Part shown: piece after piece, positions 23,919 through 35,710 of the stretch | Position numbering within the stretch: the first letter of the stretch is position 1 | Layout: each line of letters starts with the position of its first letter | Assembly: GCF_033568475.1 (NCBI RefSeq) | Contig: NC_133123.1 | Location: forward strand, 6,262,001 to 6,326,000 | Direction of reading: 5' to 3' | DNA from: Henckelia pumila | Lineage: Eukaryota; Streptophyta; Magnoliopsida; Lamiales; Gesneriaceae | DNA: 64,000 bases | Notes under the pieces: generated by a model | What the model was told of the DNA's origin: nothing | The model's database searches: none | The model's input: only the letters and a program-made list of their open reading frames with translations | Position numbers and translations under genes: made by a program

Positions 23919-24118
23919 GGCACCGTTTGGTTTCAAAAGTCAGGCCAAAAAAGCACTTTTTTTAAAAAAATAATTTTCAGTTAACAAGGTGTTTGGTTGA
24001 CCAAAAAAGTGCTTAAATAAGCACCTTTTAAGTCAAAATTAGAGCTTTTTAAAAGCAAAAAATTGTAGCTTTTAAAAGCACTTATTTTAAAAAATCTCTA
24101 CAAAATCCAAACGGGCTC
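23919..24118. mobile_element. Tourist-like MITE, about 200 bp
   Basis: The left end GGCACCGTTTGG mirrors the right end CCAAACGGGCTC, with TTA on both sides (23916-23918 and 24119-24121). AAGCACTT-rich stretches inside both halves form the foldback. Confidence 0.7.
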
Positions 24119-24529
24119 TTAGTTTGTGTTTTATTTTTACTCATTTTTCATATGTTTGATTATTCTATTTTTCATTTTTTTCTTCTATTCATTTAAAAAA
24201 AATTATAACATGGGATTATAAGATTTGTATTTAAAAAATGTGATTTTTTTGATCATTTACATTTCAGTTTTTTTTTCTAATTTTTTGGATTCGAACTTAT
24301 TTATTTTTGGAGTAAAATATATAATTATTTATTTTTGTTTCCATATATATTGACATATTGAATCAGTTAATGCATTATCTATTTTATTTTATAATAGATT
24401 ATGGTATCATAGGGATTGCTTTGGTATGTCAAGAACACACCAAAATATTCTTTTACAATTACCCTATTTACATTGATTTCTCTTTTTAAGTCTAAATATT
24501 TAAAAGTTTCCTATATTACTCTTCTCATC

Positions 24530-25199
24530 CCCAATTTGGAGGCTTAGCTAGCTAGATATAGAGATGCATGGGAATATTAGGCTTCGTTTGAACATATATT
24601 TTAAAAATATTTTCAGTGTTTTATAAGTATAAAAAACTTAAAATATGTGTTTAAATAAAATTTGTGTAATATTTTTGAAAAATTATTTTCCAAGTATAGT
24701 TTTTAAAAAACACTTTAGATGTATTTTTAAATATTTTTAGAATGAAACTAAGGAATGCAAAGATGAACAACATTAGTTTGAAAAGTTAAAATGTTTTAAT
24801 AAAATCACATATTTATTCTTAAACAACTTTTGAAACATTTTATAAAAAGTTTTTTTAAAACATTTTTATAAAAACGTTTCATAAGTACGTACATGTCCAA
24901 ATGGAGCCTTAATTAGTTAAAACTTTTTTAAAGGTGTTAAACCAAGTGAATTGAAAGGTTAGATTGATTTATTATTTAATAGCAATAGGTGCTGGCAATC
25001 TCTACTTCAATTCGTGGTGGACTTCCCTGCATGTTCACGTGGTTAATTGAACGTCCATTATTAATTTGAATTCGAGCGTATAGTCGATTCTGCAGCTTTA
25101 TTGTGTCCACTTCTCCTAATTTTTCACGTGGGACGGAGATAAAAATGAATTTAATATTTTAGTTTTATATATTAACGATTGTCTTTTAACAATAAATAC
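24530..25199 (+). repeat. Direct duplication, copy 2
   Basis: Second copy of 19926-20636, about 4.6 kb downstream in the same orientation. It ends at ACAATAAATA, where the two copies diverge abruptly. Confidence 0.85.
24580..24908. mobile_element. Tourist-like MITE (copy 2)
   Basis: Same element as 19980-20318, with TTA at 24577-24579 and 24909-24911. It was carried along by the larger duplication rather than inserted independently, because its flanks match too. Confidence 0.75.
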
Positions 25200-25489
25200 A
25201 ATTATTAAGATAGGTGAGGAGTGTTTAGAGGAGTTGAATGAATACTCCTATTTTTTCTTCTATTTTGCAAGGAGTTGTAGTTAGCAGCAATCCAAGCGCA
25301 TCTTGTCTGTTTAAAGTAGAGATAGCAGTCTACTGAATTAGTGCGAAAACATACTACTAGACGTCTACTAAAGCTCAAGAAAGTGATAAAAGTGACACTA
25401 AATTTGTTTATGAAAATTCGAAAGATAAAACCTTCTACGTCTTCCCTTCTTCTGTTTTCAGAAGGTATTCACTAAAAGTATTTTGATTG
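25200..25489 (-). mobile_element. SIRE-type LTR remnant, part 1, minus orientation
   Basis: The text GTTGAATGAATACTCC near the start and CCTTCTACGTCTTCCCTTCTT followed by AAGGTATTCACTA match, reversed, the features at 3660-3720 of the SIRE LTR. The Tork element at 25490-30424 interrupts it; the remainder continues at 30425. Confidence 0.6.
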
Positions 25490-25902
25490 TGTTATGGATT
25501 ATGCCGGAGCTATCATGACGATAATAAAATTGCGGAATAAAACAATCAACAAGAACACCAAGATTTACGTGGTTCACCTAATATAGGCTACGTCCACGGA
25601 GCTGCTGTAAATATTTATAACCGGAGAAATATTACAAGTGTATCAAAACACTATATCTCACCACACCCAAACTCCGAGTATTACCGAGAAATAATTCTCT
25701 AACTCACAAGAGATCTCCAAAAAAAACACACACTTTTTCTCTCTTTGTTAATACAAAAGAAGAGAAGAATGGGATGATATAAACTGAAATCAGAGGAGCC
25801 TATTTATAGGCCATTTTACGCGTCTATTTACGCGTTGCATTTAATAGGAATTCAGCTACCATCTGCAATTCCCCGAACAACCTCATTAATTTCCACCTAA
25901 CA
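25490..25902 (-). repeat. 3' LTR of the Tork element
   Basis: It begins TGTTATGGATTATGCCGG and ends CCACCTAACA, matching 29993-30424 nearly throughout. It lacks a short TTTTTATTTTCTTCTC-type stretch present in the other LTR. A minus-strand TATAAATAG lies at about 25801-25809. Confidence 0.95.
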
Positions 25903-25973
25903 TTTCTCTCACTTGAAGACTTGATTTCAATCATGTCTTCACACAATTAATGTAGCAGCTCATGCCTCCTCTC

Positions 25974-28900
25974 TTATACTTGCAGTTCAATTGAAGTTGA
26001 GCATAACTTCAGTTTGTCAGTGGTCACCGCCTTTGTGAACATATCAGCTGGATTTTTACTTCCAGGAATCTTCTCAAGCATCAAGATTCCATCTTCCAAA
26101 ATTGATCTGATGAAATGGTACCGAACCTGTATATGCTTCGTCCTAGCATGATAAACAGGATTTTTTGCCAAATGAATAGCACTCTGACTGTCACAGTATA
26201 ATGTGCTATCCTCAAGCTTCTGACTCAATTCCACAAGGAATGATCTCAACCATATCATCTCCTTGCTAGCTTCTGTCACTGCAACATACTCAGCTTCAGT
26301 AGTCGAAAGTGCAACAATCTTTTGCAACTTGGACACCCAACTTATTGTCGTACCACCCAATGTGAACACATATCCAGTAGTACTATTTCTGTCGCCTAGG
26401 TCACCGCCCATGTCGGCATCTACAAAACCTTGTAAGCCTGAATTTGACTTTCTGAAGCACAGAGAAGAACTGATAGTACCTTTCAAATATCTGAGAATCC
26501 ACTTCACTGCTTCTCAGTGTTGTTTCCCTAGATTGCTCATAAACCTGCTCACAACTCCCACTGCATGTGCAATGTCTGGTCTGGTGCACACCATTGCATA
26601 CATGAGGCTTCCGACAGCAGAGGCATAAGGAACCTTATTCATATAAGCATGCTCCTGCTTAGTCGATGGTGATTGGGCTTTGGTTAGTTTAAAATGACTA
26701 GCCAAAGGAGTACTCATAGCTTTAGCTTCATTCATGTTGAATCTTCTAAGCACCTTTTTCACGTACTCGGCCTGAGATAACATCAAGACTCCGTTCACCC
26801 TATCTCTCAAGATCCTCATACCAAGAATTTGTTTTGCAGCTCCCAAATCCTTCATTGCAAATTCTTTTGATAACTCTCTCTTGAGCTTATCAATCTCCTC
26901 CAGACACGATCTTGCTATCAACATGTCATCCACATATAACAGTAGAATGATATAAGAATCATCAATCTTCTTCACATAACAACATTGATCCGCCTGGCAC
27001 CTCAGGAAACCGTTGTTATTCATGAATCCGTCAAACTCCTTGCACCACTGTCTTGGAGCTTGTTTGAGACCGTACAAGCTCTTCTGAAGTTTGCATATCA
27101 TTTTTTCCTTCCCTCGTACTTCAAATCCCTGTGGCTGCTTCATATAAATTTTTTCATCTAGTTCACCACGAAGAAACGCCGTCTTTACATCCAACTGCTC
27201 CAGATGTAAGTTTTCATTCGCCACTAATCCAAGTACAGTTCTGATAGTGGTCAGCTTCACCACTGGAGAGAAAATCTTGGTGTAATCAACGCCTTCCCGT
27301 TGTTGAAAACCTTTCACAACAAGTCTCGCTTTGTATCGCTTGCTACCATCATGTTTTTTTTTCAACCGGTACACCCACTTGTTGTGTAATGCCTTTTTGC
27401 CTTTCGGAAGTTCCATCAATTCTCATGTCTGATTGGATGACAGTGAATCCATCTCATCTTCCATGGCTAACTCTCACTTGGTTGAATCATCATTTTACAT
27501 CGCTTCTTCAAAGGTCTCCGGTTCACCTTTATCAGTCAGCAAAATATAGTGAAGTGCAGGGGAGTATTTCAGAGGTGGTTTGATTGTTCTTGACGATCTC
27601 CTGAGTTCAATTACCGGAGTTTGTGGGTCAGCTTCTTGTGCAGTTTCTTCTTCCCGGTTACTATCCTCCAACTCATTCACAGGAATATCAATCAATGACA
27701 CTTCATTTGACTTCTGGACTTCAGGACATTTATCTCCAGTTGGAATGTTTGAGTTGTCCTTGTAAAAAACTTGCTCATTGAAAATGACGTCTCTGCTCCG
27801 AACGATCTTTCAATTTTTGTCATCCCAGAACCGATAACCAAACTCATTATATTCATAACCAATAAGAAACACTTCTTTGATTTCGGATCAAGTTTCGTTC
27901 TGTTGGCTGAATCGATGTGAACATATGAGAGACAACCAAACACTTTCAAGAACAAAAGGTTTACTCCTTTGCCGCTCCAGACCTCCTCTGGTATTTTGAA
28001 ATCAAGTGGTACTGAAGGTCCTCTGTTGATCAGATACGTTGCAGTGTTAACTGCATCAGTCCAGAATGATTTCGGCAGTCCAGCGTGCAATCTCATGCTC
28101 CTGGCTCGCTCATTCAGGGTCCTGTTCATCCTCTCAGCTATATCATTCTGTTGAGGTGTACCAGGAATGGTTTTCTCCATCTTGATCCCGTTCTGTGCAC
28201 AATACTTCTTGAACTCAAAATCTTCATATTCTCCACCATTATCAGACCGTAAACACTTCACTTTCAGGTTGGTCTCATTCTCCACCATGACTTTCCACCT
28301 CTTAAAGGTTTCATAAACATCAGATTTATTTTTCAAAAAATAAACCCAGACCTTCCTGCTCGAATCATCGATAAATGTGACATAATATCGTGAGCCTCCA
28401 AGGGATGTCACAGGAGATGGCCCCCACACGTCAGTATGAACCAGCTCCAACTTTGCTGCTTTCGGTTCTCTACCGCCTTTCGAAAAGCTCACCCTTTTCT
28501 GCTTTTCAAGAACACAACTTTCACACAGTTTGTGTTCGACAGTTTTTAACTCCGGTAGCTTTTCTTTTGATATCAGCATCTTAATTTCTTTCTCACTCAT
28601 ATGTCCAAGTCTACAGTGCCATAGACTTGAGTTAGCTCCAGCATCCACAGCTGCTAACATATCTCTGCAACTGGAAGTCATATAGAGGGTTCCAGTTTTC
28701 TGTCCTCGAGCAACAGTCATGGCTTCTTTGCTCACTTTCCAAGAACCATCACCAAAGGTCACTTTATGGCCTTCGTCAATGAGCTGTCCCACTGAGATCA
28801 GATTTCGGGTTAACTTTGGTACATGCCTCACTTTGTTGAGTTTCCAGATAGATCCGTTTGAAATTTTGAAACTGATATCACCCATACCAGCTATTTCCAA

Positions 28901-29851
28901 CGGTTTTCCATCAGCCAGGAAAACTTTTCCGTAATTACCAGCAATGTAATTACTCAATACCTCACGATCACCGGTGGTATGAAATGAAGCTCCCGAATCC
29001 ATAACCCAAGAATCAACCGGGCTTTCCATGGATAGTACTAAGGCATCATGTACATCCTCAGTAACAGCATTTGCATTATTCTTGGGTGATCTGCAGTCCT
29101 TTTTCATGTGACCAGTTTCACCACAGCTCCAGCACTTTAATTTCTTTTTGAATGTATTTTTGTCTTTTCCACTCCTTGATTTGGATCTGCCACACCATCG
29201 GTTAGAACCTTTTTCGCTACTCCTGCCCCTACTTCTATTTTCGAGATTTAGGACAGATCTCGATGGTGTTGCTTCTCCCGAATCCCTCCTGCGAACTTCT
29301 TCACTAAGGATTCGATCTCTGACATCATTGAATTGTAACTTTCCTTTTCCAGCAGAATTGCTAACCGCTGCCCGCATCGGCTCCCAAGCATTTGGTAAAG
29401 ACGCCAAAAGAATAAGTGCACGGATCTCATCATCAAATTTAATTTCAACCAATGTTAGCTGGGAAACAATCGTGTTGAATTCATTGATGTGTGCCGCCAC
29501 CGAAGCACCTTACTCCATCTTCAAGTTGAATAACTTTTTCATGAGGAACACTTTATTATTTGCTTATGGCTTCTCGTACATGTCCGATAAAATGGACATC
29601 ATCTCCTCCGTGGTTGTTGCCTCCGCCGCGTTGTGTGCCACGTTCTTTGTTAGGGTCAATCGTATTACCCCTAACACTTGTCGGTCAAGAAGCTCCCACT
29701 CATCATCCTCCATATTTTCTGGCTTCACCCCGGATAGATGTTGATGTAGCTTCTTGCTATACAGATAATCTTTAATCTGTAACCGCCAGAACGTGAAATT
29801 TGTACCATCGAACTTATTGATTCCAGGTCCCGATCCGTCATTTCCGGCCAT
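25974..29851 (-). pseudogene. Gag-pol polyprotein of the Tork element, disabled
   Basis: Translation starts at 29851 with a copia gag (MAGNDGSG, then FDGTNFTFWR). In order come: a CCHC zinc knuckle (CWSCGETGHMKKDC), protease (VMDSGASFH), integrase with GAG-pre-integrase HC region and the D-D-E core (FIDDSSRKVWVYFLK), reverse transcriptase (LLLYVDDMLIA) and RNase H ending near 25974. Breaks: TAA at 29564-29566, TAA near 29508, a frameshift near 27830-27890, TAA at 27495-27497, TGA near 27431, and TGA at 26514-26516. Two breaks change a conserved Trp codon TGG to TGA. The element cannot make a full polyprotein, though its LTRs and ends are intact. Confidence 0.92.
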
Positions 29852-29978
29852 CGCTTCTACTGCCTTAATAAGATTTCAAAAAATCTTTTCTGATGTGAAA
29901 GATCAGACAAAGCTGCAACCACAGAGCATACTCAGAATTTTAAGAAATTTTTCACCAAGGCTCCCGGACACCGTAACT

Positions 29979-29992
29979 GCTTTGATACCAGT
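29979..29992 (-). other. Primer-binding site of the Tork element
   Basis: On the minus strand TGGTATCAAAGCAG follows the 5' LTR after two bases. It is complementary to the 3' end of plant initiator tRNA-Met. Confidence 0.8.
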
Positions 29993-30424
29993 TGTTATGG
30001 ATTATGCCGGAGCTATAATGACGACAATAAAATTGCGGAATAAAACAATCAACAAGAACACCAAGATTTACGTGGTTCACCCAATATAGGTTACGTCCAC
30101 GGAACTGCTGTAAATATTTATAACCGAAGAAATATTACAAGTGTATACAAAATACTATATCTCACCACACCCAAACTCCGAGTATTACCGAGAAATAATT
30201 CTCTAACTCACAAGAGATCTCCGAAAAAAACACACACTTTTTCTCTCTTTTTATTTTCTTCTCTCTTTGTTAATACAAAAAAAGAGAAGAATGGGATGAT
30301 ATAAACTGAAATCAGAGGAGCCTATTTATAGGTCATTTTACGCGTCTATTTACGCGTTGCATTTAATAGGAATTCAGCAACCATCTGCAATTTCCCGACC
30401 AACCTCATTAATTTCCACCTAACA
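29993..30424 (-). repeat. 5' LTR of the Tork element
   Basis: Partner of 25490-25902. A minus-strand TATA box (TATAAATAG) lies at about 30322-30330, about 100 bp from the outer edge. Confidence 0.95.
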
Positions 30425-32216
30425 GATTGGTACCCTCATTTAGTACGAACCCATTTCAACAGGACTTACCCACTGCGTACTGAAACTCCTAGTATTCTCA
30501 CAACTCTAAGTGTTTTTGGATTGACTTCCTCCAAAAACTTACAATACTCAATACTTGATACTCAACATAAGATTACAAATATTGACGTATAGTAATGATC
30601 TTAAATATCTGAGATATCGATAAGTATATGCAAGAATATTATTCGAGTGGAGACTTTAATTTGAATATCTGAACTCGAAAGCAGTAGAGTTTTCTCGTGA
30701 GTTTTTCTTTTTGAGTCTATGTCTTTCCCTTCGAAGTAGCCGATGATCTATATATAGCTGCTGGTTCCAACGTCTACAAACGACTCTATTAACTCTTTCT
30801 ATTAACTCTATTAACTCTTTCAATGATTGTCCTTGGAACACGAAATATATGTATCTTAGTACATCAGATTTGTGTGCTCAAAAGGGATATGCAATAACTC
30901 ATTTAATGTTTCGTACGATGCATTAAATGTGATGTCTTATCATATCAAAACGACTATTTAAGACATGTTTAACTGAACCGTGCTTATTTATTCTGCATTA
31001 TCGTAAGTGTACTAGTTCTGAAAGGCTTAAGGACAACTCTATATTATTTCTCTAACGCTTATGTTCTACTGGTTGCATGGGATATCTACTGTTCTTATAT
31101 TATACCAGTTTACTGTTTTTAGACTATGTGTACAACTTATTCTCTTGTAATTGTGATAGATTATGTGATAATTTGATTAGCTTTCGTGTCCAAATATAAT
31201 GACTCGGTCTACTATTATTTAATTATATTATTGGAATAATCTATCAAAACTCATATTCAAAAAATCTATATGAGAAGACTCAAGTATGTAAAACACTCCA
31301 AAAATCTATAAATAGTTCAACTCACTTCAATTTTAAATATAACTCTCTAGTCAAATGCTCTAGTTCTCCCAAAATTTTACTGGACAAATACTGACTTGAA
31401 CATCGAACATCTTTTTCGGATAACTCCAATGTCGCTCCATTTGCTTTAAATACATGAAATTAACTATCCATAAAGTTAGTTCGTTGGACTTGTTCAAGTA
31501 ATAACTGTGATCACTCGAAAGTTCGTTTTTGAGACTATAAGTATAATCTTGACACCCGAATCTCCACTTATTACTCGGATTTTTGCTAATCGGGTTATAA
31601 TATCAATTCAAATAGATAGGGGTAGGGAAAATTACCGAATTTTTGATATATCTAAGTTACCGTACCGAAAAAATATCAAATTTGTCAAATTTTTGGTATA
31701 CGTTCCGAAGATTTCGGTACGGTACGATAATGATATCCTTAGATTTTTAGCCTCTAAATGCACTGGGGCCCTTGGTTTCCTTTCCTCCATGTCTATCCTT
31801 AGGTTTAATTTCCTGGGGGAATGTGATTTGCTCACATCTTTTGAACCTTGTCATGAATCACACGTTTTAATTGTGACAAATATGTAAAAATTTATTAAAT
31901 TTAATTAATTAATAATCTAAATTATTATATTTGTCTCTAATTGTACATTTTAGTTTTTAATAAATTTAATGAATATCTTTATATTTATTAAGTTCGATAA
32001 AAACTAGAATAAGCTCGTCATGAGACATGAATATACTCGTTAAATAAAGCTCAAATTTAGCATGATTATATACGTGACAAACTCAAATATTCAGATATAA
32101 AATTTAGCTTTTATTTTTTATATGTCATGATCAACTATTCAAATGTGCACATGCATTGGCAACAACAACAACAACAACAATAACAACAATAATAATAATA
32201 GTAATAATAATACCAA
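30425..32216. other. SIRE-type LTR remnant (part 2) followed by AT-rich intergenic sequence
   Basis: Up to roughly 30850 the sequence continues the minus-oriented SIRE-like LTR cut by the Tork element: the AGGACTTACCCACTGCGTACTG text matches the same block of the LTR at about 6440. Beyond that I see no gene. It contains an ATACCGAA-family copy (31620-31740) and ends in (CAA)n/(AAT)n microsatellites at 32160-32210. Confidence 0.5.
31620..31740. repeat. ATACCGAA-family repeat, third copy
   Basis: GGTAGGGAAAATTACCGAA, then ACCGTACCGAAAAAATATC and TTCGGTACGGTACGATAATG resemble the start of the copy at 16443. Confidence 0.5.
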
Positions 32217-32475
32217 TGAGCCCTTGGCCCAAAGGGTAAGGGTGAGGCTCTGAGACCAATTGGTTTTAGGTTCGATTTTCGTTGATTGCGAGATTTTTTC
32301 TGATTTATTTAGGTAGATTTAAGTAGTTTTTTTGCTCGAGATAAGCAAGTCTCGGGTCAATATTCTCAAGTCCCATCGATTGTATGCAGACAATTTCACT
32401 CTTTAGTGTCACAATTTGATGTAATTTGATTTCGATATATCCAATGTAATAATAATAATAATAATAATAATAAAA
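32217..32475 (+). mobile_element. tRNA-derived SINE
   Basis: An internal pol III A box (TGGCCCAAAGGG, 32225-32236) and, about 33 bp on, a B box (GGTTCGATTT, 32269-32278) head a ~230-bp body ending in an (AAT)n tail from about 32445. The order is that of plant tRNA-derived SINEs. The B box lacks the usual last C. There is no clover-leaf or CCA end, so it is not a tRNA gene. Target duplications are obscured by AAT repeats on both sides. Confidence 0.7.
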
Positions 32476-33450
32476 ATAATAATACATTTTTTTCATCTAT
32501 GTGTGTTCTCGACTTACCACCATATTGTAAGGATACTAATTTAATATATCCTCATAGTTTCTTCATTTTCCCATTTATATCTCCTCAAATTTTCCTTTAC
32601 CAATTATGTCCCTGATCTTCTAAATTGTTTCGTAAAATTGTCCCTAAAACTTAATAATTCCTATTCTATCCTGTATTTTTAAATTTTATTTATTTATTTA
32701 TTAATATATATAATTAATTTTATTTTTTAAGCCCATCATGTTTTCGTAAAATAAACTAAGACTATCACCTCTTTGATCGAAATCTTGCCGGATTATATCC
32801 ACCGGATTTTATAGACTACTTCTTACAATCTAACCACACGATCTCAATCAATGGTTCCTGTCATACATCTCTTCAGCAACACCCAGCACAACTTTGTTTT
32901 ATTTCCTACCTCAAGACGTACAATAGTATACTTAATTTATTAATGAAAACAACATGATAAAGAACCATAAATTTTATTCAAACATAACAAATATTATTAC
33001 AATAGTAACTTCTTATATAGGAGAAAATTACTTGTTTAGCTATTTATAGTAGCGGAAATTACAAAACACGTGAACTAGAAAGAGAAATATTATAATTTTA
33101 TTTTGAAGAACAATGAAGAGAATGACTTATGCATCCATCTTCCTTCTGCTTGATATTTATAGAGATCTTTCATGGATTTGAAATCTTGACTTCAAGTTTG
33201 CTTACTTCTTTACATTATTGTTGGCCAGCTGTTCTCGTGACTTTACTGACACCTTCTTTTATCGGGTGGTCCCGAGTGGTCCATCTCATCTATTGGTAGT
33301 TGGGTCACATATTTTCTATTATTTTTGTCGGGAAATCTTTGGATTTTAAGGTCATCAAGGAAAATAATTTTTGTGTGGGCGGCCTTCCTCACTTGGATTT
33401 GTTTTTGCTATGTGTTTTCGGTTAGATCTTAGACGAAAACCATTTTCGAA
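32476..33450. other. Intergenic sequence, no gene seen
   Basis: AT-rich. The part from 32940 on may belong to the neighbouring viral remnant or to an LTR, but I see no diagnostic motif. Confidence 0.45.
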
Positions 33451-33459
33451 TTCTGACTC

Positions 33460-35710
33460 CTGTTGATTTGGGCAGTCTGACCATATTTTTTTTCTATACG
33501 TCTTCCTACGTGAGCCATGTTGAAAAAATTATGGAGAGTTATTTAATCCACGATAAATTTTTGTTCCATAGAAGATTTTTTTTCCTTACTAAATGTATCT
33601 TCTCAAATCCTGTAGTTTTTTCTGTCATTGTATTTAACAGAAATGATCCGTTAACTGAATTCTAGTAGAATTTGAATGGAAACTTGACTTTTCCCATCTC
33701 TGTGAGAACTGAGACATACTCATATTCCTCATGCTCTCCTGGTAGAAATTTATTCTTCACTGATAGTTGCAACCAGGACTGTTTCTTATTTTGGAGGGAC
33801 CTTAATGAATTTTTGAGCATTTATGTTTGGCCTTCTATAAGTTTGATGAAGTAAAGGGCTTCATGTGAGTCTTTCCCAGCTGGTTCTGGTGCTGTACTAA
33901 AAAAATATAGTTCCAGAATATCTCCTCTGAACAAATAATCATTATTTGCCCAAGTTTCATGCATTTCTTCTAAATCTATTTAGGTAATAAGACTATCTTC
34001 GAAAAAACTGGTGAGGTGGTATAAATTGAGACGATGACCCCAAAATCATACCATAGTTTCACATTTTTTGGATGTGTGTTTGGCTTCATCCACATCCTTG
34101 GATACTTTTATGAAACATCAACTCGAATTGTACTCGGATTAATTCTTACTCAAGTTTTTAATTTTTTCCAAGTTTTTTGATATACCTGAAATGAAAAAAT
34201 TGTAGTTTCATTAGCATCAACCTTAGTTTTTTCAGTTTCAGGTCTAAGGCTGATCTCTACCTCTTCAATTCCCGAGGTGAAAATTTGACTTGAATCATTT
34301 GATGGATCGAGATAAGGATATGAAGCCTCAATTTTTGCTTGGGTCGACTCATGTGAAAATGATCCCAACTTGTCAATTGTGCTAGGGGTACCTAAATACC
34401 ATGCTCCAGGTGCAGAGCCCTGCACTCGAAAACTCTTGTCACGCCCCGGGCCCAAGCCCGCGACTGCACAATGGGCCCCTATAGCAACTACTTTGTATTC
34501 GTCCTCGCTTTACGAAAATGATTAACCCAAGTTGCTATAGAAGTTCATTGTAGCCCATTTTAAACTCATTTTAAAGTTTTCATTTTTCCCATGTGGGACA
34601 GGGGTCTCACATGTACTTAAGCCTGGGGTACAAGATTCGATTCCTGGGGAGAGCAAAAACCCACTGCTAGGAGTGGGGAGGTCATGAGTGCGATGCCCGT
34701 CGAACCATGCGGTCCGAGCTCATGCTATAGGCTGGGGAGGGATGCGGGACGTGGGTCGTTATATGACCAATTCTATTCCATTTTTTGGAAGTTTCCAAGG
34801 TTTGTGTTCCTCAAGAAACTCTAGACCAAGAATCAATTCATCCGGTTCTCTTCCTGGAACCCCTTTAATATGAACCTCCAAGTTACCGATATTTATTACC
34901 CCTTGGTAGGTTCCTACTACTTGTTCTAAATATTATATAGTATTACAAGGGGATTTATACCTTTGAATTGTAATATCAAACACTATTTCGACTCTTTTCC
35001 ATCCTTTCGGACATAAAACCTTTCCGATAGTTGAGAAGCCTTTTGGTACCGATTGAATTTCTTGTACCGATGTTTTTTCCCTTCTGTAACTGGTGATTCT
35101 ATCTTCTTGAAAAGATAGTCTTTTTGTGTCTTAATATAAGACTTTGATTTCTTTGCAAAATCGGTTTGTCTTGGATTTGTATAAATTCATGTATTAATGA
35201 AAACTCGATTCTATTTGGATATGGATATATTGCTTGAACAATATTTCCAAATTCTTCATGTACTTCAATAAACTCATTTTTAATAAAAAAATTTCTGAAT
35301 GATGTGTGTTAGAGAAAGCATATGATACTTGGTAGGTAATAGAGTAAGGTCTAATCCCTCTTTCATCAACCTTTTTTCCTTGAAATTTTGATGTAGTACC
35401 AAGGCTTGGCTGAAGTCTCGATCTGCTAGATTGTAGTAACTAATTCTTGGATATATAACTTCTACAATTTTTTCTGCGCAAATATTTTCTTAGATAGTTC
35501 TCAGTATTGAATCTTGAAGATTACACATCCTTTTATTGCATATAGCAGTGTCTATGGGTGAACACACTCTTTCTTTCAAGGTAGCTTTTATCATGATCTG
35601 GACTGCTTCGATATGAATCCAAGACATGGTTCGTGCTATCTCTCGCTTGATCTTTTGCAATTCCTCTTTTATTTCTTCAAAAGAAATTAATTACATTTTC
35701 ATACAATTTC
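33460..35710 (-). pseudogene. Endogenous pararetrovirus-like (Caulimoviridae) remnant
   Basis: The minus strand holds pieces of degenerate viral-type coding sequence. The clearest, about 35690 to 35290, has the spacing of conserved hydrophobic, basic and aromatic positions I associate with caulimovirid cell-to-cell movement proteins. It carries one in-frame TAA (near 35490) and ends in a frameshift at an A/T run near 35285. Farther along, 34900-34775 keeps a coherent frame that may be protease-side sequence. 34436-34150 is an open frame of about 95 residues of unclear identity, and 34000-33670 holds further pieces. Stops and frameshifts throughout show it is dead. No reverse transcriptase is visible. 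Family assignment is from memory of the motif pattern only. Confidence 0.5.
34437..34763. mobile_element. LTR-like insertion (solo LTR or TRIM-like) inside the viral remnant
   Basis: A GC-richer block starting TGTCACGCCCCGGGCCC and ending near GTGGGTCGTTATA interrupts the viral-type coding sequence. The two ends are imperfect inverted complements. It contains GATTCGATTCC, a pol III B-box-like string. No target duplication was found, and an ORF inside it is not meaningful. Confidence 0.5.

Larger units (their letters stand above)
25490..30424 (-). mobile_element. Tork-type Ty1/copia retrotransposon, structurally complete
   Basis: Two LTRs of 413 and 432 bp (TGTTATGG...CCTAACA) flank a degenerate gag-pol on the minus strand. 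The 5-bp duplication GATTG is present on both sides (25485-25489 and 30425-30429). A primer-binding site (TGGTATCAAAGCAG, minus strand) follows the 5' LTR, and a purine-rich tract precedes the 3' LTR. Length about 4.9 kb is normal for the Tork lineage. Confidence 0.95.

Noticed and set aside
32160-32210. CRISPR-like or satellite array
   Set aside because: Plain (CAA)n and (AAT)n microsatellite with no spacers.
32217-32290. tRNA gene
   Set aside because: A and B boxes are present, but the B box is degenerate, no clover-leaf folds around it and an AAT-tailed body follows; it is a SINE.
34688-34873. 61-residue ORF across the LTR-like insertion edge
   Set aside because: It spans a repeat boundary and opposes the direction of the surrounding coding-like sequence.
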